A DNA stretch of 64,000 bases from Lactarius indigo. Taxonomy: Eukaryota; Basidiomycota; Agaricomycetes; Russulales; Russulaceae. Every line of letters starts with the position of its first letter. The stretch's first letter is position 1. Of this stretch, positions 56,874 to 64,000 are shown one piece after another. The notes beneath the pieces are model-generated. The model searched no databases. It was not told where the DNA came from and saw only the letters and a list, made by a program, of their open reading frames with translations. A program made the translations under genes and the position numbers. Location of the stretch: NCBI GenBank assembly GCA_025766275.1, contig JAFKAC010000175.1:1-64000 (forward strand). Direction: 5' to 3'.

Positions 56874-58768
56874 TTAAATAGCCATCAACGACACTCCGCC
56901 ATCAGCTGTGACTCGTCTCCTCGTCCGAACTACGAGGAAATTGCGATTGAAGCGGAGGAGCTTTAATTTCACGCCCTCCGACTCAGAACCCAGTTCTGTA
57001 CCCACGTACACGCCGGTCGGGCAGCAGACAAGCGCCTCCCCCGTCTATACGAGACAAACAACTCAGTTAGCTCTCAACAGGAACGCAGAGCCATGAAACC
57101 CTTACCTTAAGTGTCACCACACGGTCGAAGGAATCGTCGCTTGACATCGCTGCGGGGATATGCTTTTTCAAGTGTTCCCACCATGCAGAGGAGGCGAAAC
57201 GATGCAGGATGATGAGACCACAAAGTGCAATAAACGCGGACGGAAGAACCGTGGGCTCTGCGGGAGGCCTAAGGATCATTGGAGTACTACTAGAAATGAT
57301 CGTGCTAACCTTGTGTGCTCACAATTACGCGCATTGACATGTGTCGTTGCTGGCGAACGAGCGATAGCAATGCACGCGTGAGGCCGGTAGGGGTGCTTGC
57401 GTCTGATAGGTACTGCGTCTCCCAGTTAGCCGGTAAGACCATTGGGGAAGAATATGGTAATGAAACCTTGTGCGCTTCGTCGACGACCAGTACCTTTCCG
57501 GTATCCACATTGGCTCTCTGGAATAGACGAATGCATATCTCAAAAATCGCCCCCGCCATTGCAGGGTCCACGAATGGGTCAGAGAGGTCGACGATGGTGA
57601 CCCTCCCAGAAGCGAATCTTTGTTCTTCCACTGTGCTGATATTACGAGCTTTCGAATGCGGCTTGGGTTTTCCAGTGGCCAGTGGCTGGGTGAACGACAT
57701 GAGAAGGTCAAGGCGCTGCTTGAGGCCGGCCTTTTGCGCCGGGTTCATATCTTTCTTTTGTTCTTCTATTCTGGCCATGAACGCCGTATACGTATAGTCA
57801 TCCCCTAGTTCACGCAAAATGCTCTGTTGACCATTGGGGTCAACCACCTGTGGTTTAAATAAAAAGGGTTCCCTTACAAGCACAGTTTGCATGTATAGCG
57901 GTGCATGATCAGACGAGTTTACGGCCATAAGAGACAGGAAGGCCGCTGCATCAAGTTCAGATGGGGAGAAGTATAAGGGTTTAACTTGAACGTTTTTTCC
58001 GAGGCGACTATACACTTGTTCCATACGCTTCAGTGACGAAGGTGCCACATATACGACAACGGGGGGCGGCTTCGCATTGTTGACAGTGGAAACACCAACA
58101 TATGCCGCCTCACATGGGGAGGAACAGGACCCCGTCTCACCAACATGGAGTACCAGGCCAGACAGCGGCTTTACGAGCTGTCCCAGGGCAGGGCAACCAG
58201 TGACGAACATATTCTCAAGGATAACCGACACTGTATGGGATTTCCCTGATCCCTGTACGCCACATACAAGCGCCGAAAACGGCGTATTCTGCTAGAGTTG
58301 AATGATACAGCTGCGGTCTGTAAAAATGTCACTTGCCGTGTTTAGATACAATCTAGAAAACTCGTCGTCCCGCATCGACATGGCCTGGGGTAGCCTACAG
58401 ATTAAGATTAGGGAGTGAAAGAACGCCTTTGGACCACGTCGACATACCTTGACTCCGTGATATTACCGAAGACACCGTACTGACCTATAGCTTGTCGCAT
58501 CTTCTTGGTGCGATATGCCCCACGGGTTAGCAATGGTGCAGTTTTGAACTCGTGATCATTATCGAGGTCGTTGCCGTCAATGTTACTAGCTACGCTCGTG
58601 AGCTGGCTTTCCTCCTGTTTTTTTTTTTTTTTTTTTCGAATGTCAGTGTCAAGATCCACAGAGAATAAGCGTGTGGCGATTGCCTACTGTTAGGTTGCGC
58701 GTCAGTGATCGGGATACAGAGGATCCCTTTGGTGAATCGGATGCTTGAACAGTGACCTTCACGCGCAT
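56874..58768 (-). CDS. P-loop ATPase of unknown role
   Basis: Starts at ATG 58768 (MRVKVTVQASDSPKG) and ends at TAA 56874-56876. Walker A is GVQGSGKS (near 58250) and Walker B GKVLVVDEAH (near 57490). Between them lie PPVVVYVAPSSLKRMEQVYS and VTIVDLSDPFVDPAMAGAIF, in the style of the HerA/FtsK or DUF87-like group. C-terminal exons carry SSDDSFDRVVTLK and RFNRNFLVVRTRRR. Conserved hypothetical; it may act in DNA handling, but that rests only on the fold. The first intron has a run of about 18 A before its acceptor (58618-58636). Tandem with PRP31, 216 bp between. Confidence 0.75.
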
Positions 58769-59072
58769 TTAGCTGGGGGACGAAAGGAAAAACAACACAG
58801 AAACACACCGTCATTGCGAATGGAGAAGATAAGTTTCGTCACGAAGCGCAAAGCCCTCTTATAGAAAAGCAGTGGGAACCGAGTGTGGCACTCGCACGCC
58901 CCGTGTTACGTAGACCTAGGCGCCAGAATATAGATAACGCAGACATTAAGAATGCGGAACTGCGGTGCTGTGTAATAGGGGGCCAGCGTGAGGTCAGACG
59001 CAGTCCGCAACAAAGCCGCGAGCATACTCACGTCAGGGGTAAGTGCCCTTTCCTGTCATCCCATCCGCCGTC
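58769..59072. promoter_or_regulatory. Divergent promoter region of the P-loop ATPase and RRP8
   Basis: 304 bp between divergent ATGs; no motif was picked out. Confidence 0.4.
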
Positions 59073-60429
59073 ATGGCGCTCTTCGATGTCCCAGGGTGGT
59101 CCGTTCCCGGTGCCCCCCTTGCAGTCCCCTCCAAAAAACGTAAACGGCCGTCAAAGCAAGGCCTCGATCAGATCCAGTCGGCGGCAGTAAACGTGGAGAA
59201 GTTGATGGAGCGATTGGCTATGGAACGGACACACGATTCTAAGACGAAAACGAAACGAGAACATGGTGGGGGCGTGTCTGCAGACGCGGATCAACCTCCC
59301 AAGAAGAAGCACAAGCGTGTCAAAGACCACAAGGTCCTACAATCTCACACTTCTACACGAGGAGATGGGGAGCAAAGTACGCCGAAAAAGAAGAGGAAAG
59401 ACAGGGAGAAGAAAACAGGAGGAGATAAGGTTACGTCCTCACCGTCCCTGGTTTCATCCCACCCACCTCCACAACCCTCCGACAATGCATTAACCAGTCT
59501 GCAACGCGGCATGAAGCAGAGTTTGGACGGAGCGCGGTTTAGGTATGTAAACCCTCCGCCACTACGCGCCCAGGGCGTCATCGACCGCATCTCAGGTGGA
59601 TCAATGAGAAGCTCTACAAGTCGGACGGTGCGCATGCGCATACTATGATGCGTGAGGATCCCGCAGTATTTGACGACGTGCGTTCCTCATACCTTTCTCC
59701 GGCGGGGTATTCACGCGGATCCGCAGTACCACAAAGGGTTCCGGCGTCAAGTGGAGTCATGGCCGTCCAACCCTGTTTCCCATTACATTTCGACATTGTC
59801 GGCGTACCCGCCGCGCACTGTCATCGCAGATCTTGGCTGCGGAGACGCTGCGCTGGCCCATGCGCTTATACCAAAGGGCTACACAGTTATGTCGTTCGAC
59901 CTGGTGTCTGACGGTGTTTTTGTGATCGAGGCAGACATCTTCGAACGTCTCCCCCTGCCTGGATCCGAGGGTGACAGTGACGAAAGTGAGAAGTCCAGCC
60001 ACGGACATGGACAGATAGTGAACGTGGTAGTCTGTGCCCTGAGTCTCATGGGTACGAACTGGCCGAATTGCATCTGCGAGGCATGGAGAATCTTGCGTCC
60101 CAGGTGCGTATTGACTAAGCTAGAATGCGGGAGCTTACGCGCCTACAGTGGTGAACTCAAAATCGCCGAGGTAGCCAGCCGGTTCACGGACGTCCAACAG
60201 TTCCAGTCGCTCGTCGAATCCTTGGGATTCAGACACAAGTCTACGGTGTGTACTTTCTACGCCTCCCCCGGCACTGATCTTAACTCGCTAAATGCAGGAT
60301 GATAGCAACACCCACTTCACTCTTTTGGAATTCGAGAAGACCGGTCGTAAGCTACGAGGCGAGAAAGATTTGAACAAGCTTCTGGCAAAAGGCCATATAC
60401 TGAAGCCTTGCGAATACAAGAAGCGTTGA
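59073..60429 (+). CDS. RRP8: 25S rRNA adenine-N1 methyltransferase Rrp8
   Basis: Starts at ATG 59073 (MALFDVPGWSVPG) and ends at TGA 60427-60429 with introns near 59541-59590, 59680-59730, 60101-60145 and 60245-60298. The N-terminal half is lysine-rich (SKKRKR, PKKKHKR), likely nucleolar targeting. The catalytic part reads LDGARFRWINEKLY, DPAVFDDYHKGFRRQVESWP, VIADLGCGDAALA (SAM motif I), VVCALSLMGTNW and ILRPSGELKIAEV. Yeast Rrp8 makes m1A645 in 25S rRNA. All exons followed are open and the length is usual. Confidence 0.94.
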
Positions 60430-60839
60430 GTTCCGGATTTGGGGCATATCTTCTTTCGCAACCTCGTCTGCATCACAATCCGTTCTAGGTGCCTAGTGCA
60501 GCTCACGTCGGATACTCTCGGACTGGAGAACTGTCGTCACCTGCTAAAATATGCTCGTCGAGACTCAATTTGCAGCCGATTGGGGCGAGATCGTTGCAGG
60601 CGAGGACACCGGTTCAAATGAAAGTCATCACATGCATTCTGAACGCTCGCAGAGATGGCTATGATATAAATAGCAGGTAGCACGTACAATCTAACATCAC
60701 CAATGTGCCTAACATGCACACTCATCGATGCGGAGCATCGACAGCCTTAGTACGGCCCGTTTGCGTCCATACAACGGCATTTCCAGCGCACGGTAGCAAC
60801 GCAGAGTGCCTATGTGGCCGTGGAGATCAGTGAGAGCAC
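60430..60839. other. Intergenic, nothing supported
   Basis: Short frames only. It lies between RRP8 and a DUF6535 pseudogene. Confidence 0.45.
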
Positions 60840-62544
60840 ATCGAACACATCTCACATAACAAAGGGGTCTCAATGGCATCCAAGGACTTGGCGGTAGCCT
60901 GTACGATATCTGCTGTAGCTCGTCTTTGAGCCAGTTGAGAACCTTGAAATGTATGAACTGTGCGATTTGACGTAGGGGCAGATCGGCCCGGTCCTCTGTA
61001 AGAAGGGAATGTGGAGTGTCTGTTTGAACATGTCCAGGACATCCGGCGGCATTGGGTCACCAACAAATGAGTTAGCGACCAACACAAAGGGAACAATGCT
61101 CGCAAGTTCGATGACGCCAGGCTGGCCAAGAAAGAACATCACCTCGTGTCTGTCAGTGCCAAGGATAACTGATAACCACCCACGTATCTTGGTGTTGATT
61201 CGAACACGGTTAACGTCGGCTGAAAGCTTCTTTGTTACCAAAGCCCCGAAACAACGTCCTATGACACGCGCAGCCAAGTCCTCTTCCGCCTGAATTCGAT
61301 GAGTCATCTCGGGACTGGCGATGATGAAGACGTAGAAGGGTACGCGTTCAGCAAAGTCCTCAATCTCCTCGTTTTGGTGGAGAGCCGTAATTGTCCATTC
61401 AAGCGCATATGCGTCCACCGTTGACAGAGCGCCAGCTGCACCGAGTTCGACACTCATTTGTAGACCATCCCAAAGCCATCTGCGATGCATCGCGATCTTA
61501 TAGTCGAGCATATCTCCCTCCACTTGGTAGGACCAAGAGGCCCTATAACTTCCCGTGTCCAACGCCATAAGGTCGGCGAAGGTCGGCGAAACCGACCCTC
61601 AACACCTCGGGTGGCCAAAAAGGATTTCGAGGACGGAAAGCTGGGATAAACACCACGTGGTGAACACGACTGTCGCGTAGATTGGGAAAAGGAACTCGAC
61701 GAGACCGGCGAAAAAGAGGAAGACTGGATATGTGCAGGAGCTTGGTAATTGGCGTGACGGCTCGTGCAAGAGTTCCGAGTCTGCTAGTAAGGCCATCAAA
61801 TATAAATGCCCGTATACGCCCGCTCTTGTGAGGTGCACCGCGAGGCTGCATGAGTTTCCGATAATCTCGGGCCCATTGTTGTATTAGTGTCGCGAAATGC
61901 GCACAATTCAAGCTGATGGCCAAACTGAGGAACCACATTACATCGACCCTGACGGCAGAAGCTGTTGGCTTGAATGGCTGACTGCTCTGTGCCGCAACGC
62001 TCGCGAGAGGTGTCCCGTTGGAGCTGTTGTCAAGTGGTTGAGATATTTGAGTAAGGAGCGCATTGGTCGTAACGCCGGAATCGGGAGATAGCGATCGATA
62101 GCTGCTTATAGCTTTCGATAATAAAGGCAGCGACGGTGGCCGAGGACAGACCCGTCTGCGGTATGTGCATTAGATAGAGTAACTGCAGATTATAGAGGGA
62201 TGAGCACTCACAAACACGAGGATTCCGTCTCCTTCCCCCTTCCAACCCTCGGTTATCTCTTTATCCTTCTGCTAGGCCTGAGTGAGGTACATTATCCACA
62301 ACATATCAGAAGAGTCTTTGTAGTTTTCAACTACGCGAATGGGTATACAGCTTTTGACGCGTCAAACCAACATACCCCATTGAACGTCTGCGTCACGATA
62401 ATCCTCAGTAGTGGTGGTCTGAAACTGAGGATCTGCATGATCCGTAGGTCGAATAGATGAAAGGATTGCAGGCCGAGTGTCCCGAGACTCAGTGATAGGG
62501 TGGGGTTGAACACTGATATAAACATGCGAACTGGGTGAAGCCAT
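60840..62544 (-). pseudogene. Decayed DUF6535-family gene
   Basis: The minus strand from ATG 62544 (MASPSSHVYISVQ) shows the usual order: VENYKDSSDMLWIMYL, then a premature TAG before QKDKEITEGWKGEGDGILVF, the conserved intron, TGLSSATVAAF, MWFLSLAISLNCAHFATLIQ, a frameshift near 61730 before FLFFAGLVEFLFPIY, a stop, then ALEWTITAL and EIEDFAERV. Compared with the gene at 62704-64000 it lacks about 110 codons (the stretch GFFDSKA to LPSYV) at 61335, and its C-terminus is shifted. Several independent lesions make it dead. Confidence 0.85.
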
Positions 62545-62703
62545 TTATAGAGGGTCCAAGGATATGACGATCCCTACTGCGGAGAGAGGGCCACTCGACA
62601 ATATGACGAACCTGAAGAGAACTTTGGACTATATGGAAACGTGGCTCGCGGACGAGGTGAAAGGGGTATGTTCGAGTTCACCCTGAGAAACACGTGTGGT
62701 AAA

Positions 62704-64000
62704 TTACAGGGAGTGACGCTGCGTTGCGACGGCTCGTACTGTAGTACAACGGAAACCTGCCTCGCTTGCAACCAAGCCATCACCAATACCGCTATCTGGT
62801 GCACCTTCAGTCCGCACTTGATTCTCGCGCGATTGCTGCGGCCCATGAGGAATGTTGGTCTGTGGCTCCTGTGCGGGTTGAGGTTTAGGAAATGCCATAG
62901 CCCTCGTTGGCAGTTTGTCCGATATCTGTCGCAGCTCGTCTTTGAGCCAATTGGGAACCTTGGAATATATCTCGTGGAACTGTGCGATCTGAGGCGGGGG
63001 CAGGTCGGCGTGGATCTTGTCAATAAGAACCTTAGAGAGAATGTTGAGTGTCTTTTTGAACACGTCCAGCACATCCGACGGTATTTTGTCACCGACTAAT
63101 GAGTCGGCGTCTACCAACATGAGGGAAACGATGTTCGCAAGTTCGATGGCGCCAGGCTCGCCAAGCCAAGACATTACCTCACGGCTGTCGGTCCCAAGGA
63201 TAGCCGATAAACACGCGAGCACCCCTTCAGTCACTCGAACACGGCGCGAGTCAATGTCGGCTGAAAGCTTCTTTACGACCAACGCCCCGAAACAACGTCC
63301 TATGACACGCGCAGCCAGGTCCTCTTCTGCCTGAATTCGATGAGTCATCTCGGGACTGGCGAAGACGATGCGGACGTAAGAGGGTAAGGGTTCCGGGTTC
63401 TCTGGCTGATTGTACGCCTTTCCACAATACCACAGGCTCCTCAGACACACCCGCAGACGGTTCTTGCGCTTTTCTTCGGCGAGGGGTGAGGTCCCTGGTA
63501 TACAAGTCTTGAGGAGGTCGTAGAGACGAGATCCAAGGATGGGGTCGGTCGCCGACTGGTCGGACATCAAGGGAAGGATTGCCGAGGTCGCATCCGGGAC
63601 GGCTTTGGAGTCGAAAAATCCTGGTACGCGTTCGGCAAAGTCTTCAATCTCTTTGTCTTCATCGAGAGCTGTAAGCGTCCATTCAAGTGCGTCCTTATCT
63701 ACAGTCGATGGGGCGTCAGTAGCACTGAGCTCGACACTTTTCCGTAGACCATCCGAAAGCCATTTACGACGCATAGTGACCTGTATCTTGAGCGTCTCCC
63801 TCCACTTGGTAGGACCAGGAATCCCCGTCGCTTGCTGGTGAGTCAAACGCCATAGGGACAACAAAGGCCCGTGAAATAGCCCCTCAACCCCTCGGATGGC
63901 CAAAAGGATTCTGAGCACGAAAAATTGGGATAGACGCCATGTGATTCCGGACAGTGGCGTGCGATACGGGCAATTGAGGTATAGGTTCGGTGAAATCGTC
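62704..64000 (-). CDS. DUF6535-family gene, 5' end beyond the window
   Basis: The frame is open from 64000 down to the stop at 62704, over 430 codons, and continues off the right edge: the first visible text (CPYRTPLSGITWRLSQF) matches the end of the DUF6535 domain in the gene at 24721 (CPYGTPMSELTWRISQF). The visible part has two helical modules: ALEWTLTALDEDKEIEDFAE, GSRLYDLLKTCIPGTSPL, SLWYCGKAYNQP, RVIGRCFGALVVKKLSADID and LACLSAILGTDSREV, then a Pro/Gln-rich tail. No lesion was seen. The first exons and membrane helices lie outside the window. Confidence 0.85.
   Translation of the reverse strand, partial: TISPNLYLNCPYRTPLSGITWRLSQFFVLRILLAIRGVEGLFHGPLLSLWRLTHQQATGIPGPTKWRETLKIQVTMRRKWLSDGLRKSVELSATDAPSTVDKDALEWTLTALDEDKEIEDFAERVPGFFDSKAVPDATSAILPLMSDQSATDPILGSRLYDLLKTCIPGTSPLAEEKRKNRLRVCLRSLWYCGKAYNQPENPEPLPSYVRIVFASPEMTHRIQAEEDLAARVIGRCFGALVVKKLSADIDSRRVRVTEGVLACLSAILGTDSREVMSWLGEPGAIELANIVSLMLVDADSLVGDKIPSDVLDVFKKTLNILSKVLIDKIHADLPPPQIAQFHEIYSKVPNWLKDELRQISDKLPTRAMAFPKPQPAQEPQTNIPHGPQQSRENQVRTEGAPDSGIGDGLVASEAGFRCTTVRAVATQRHSL

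Overview
The window is nuclear DNA of a filamentous basidiomycete fungus, almost certainly an agaricomycete. The evidence is the dense short introns (about 40-90 bp, GT-AG), the C2-NACHT-WD40 receptor, several copies of the mushroom-specific DUF6535 membrane-protein family, a chromodomain Ty3/gypsy element, and housekeeping proteins that read as typical Agaricomycetes. I cannot name genus or species. Most real genes here are multi-exon. I rebuilt them by hand from splice signals and frame continuity, and several (PSF3, PKR1, SmG, MDM10, ISU1, TAF9) close exactly to a multiple of three.

Layout. 0.4-5.8 kb: an 8-or-more-exon NOD-like receptor ending in 14 nearly identical 129-bp WD40 units. 6.2-6.7 kb: a decayed DDE transposase. 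7.35-16.1 kb: a young Ty3/gypsy retrotransposon on the minus strand (774-bp LTRs, TSD TCATG) whose gag is broken by a nested solo LTR and a nonsense codon. 17.3-24.6 kb: a 7.3-kb hAT DNA transposon with an 8-bp TSD, a multi-exon BED/hAT transposase and a captured fragment of the V-ATPase subunit a gene. 24.7-30.4 kb: a large DUF6535 gene made of about seven helical modules, with a very recent 1183-bp internal tandem duplication.

30.7-51.0 kb is a compact conserved core: PSF3 (GINS), PKR1, an alpha-arrestin, an unrecognised conserved gene, MDM10 (ERMES), a disordered RGG protein, SmG, a ZZZ3-type Myb protein, an Rck/Srk1-like kinase, a NIPA magnesium transporter, SEC12, TAF9 and ISU1. 51.4-54.3 kb: a frameshifted DUF6535 gene. 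54.5-60.4 kb: a second core block with PRP31, a P-loop ATPase and RRP8. 60.8-64 kb: a DUF6535 pseudogene followed by a DUF6535 gene that runs off the right edge.

The core genes are not one pathway; they cover replication, transcription, splicing, rRNA modification, secretion, Fe-S assembly and mitochondrial contact sites. Many are divergent pairs with 10-300 bp promoters. The accessory stretches (receptor, DUF6535 genes, transposons) show recent duplication, nested insertion and repeat homogenisation. The best candidates for an undescribed system are the modular DUF6535 family and the receptor with its high-identity propeller array; any functional link between them is speculation.
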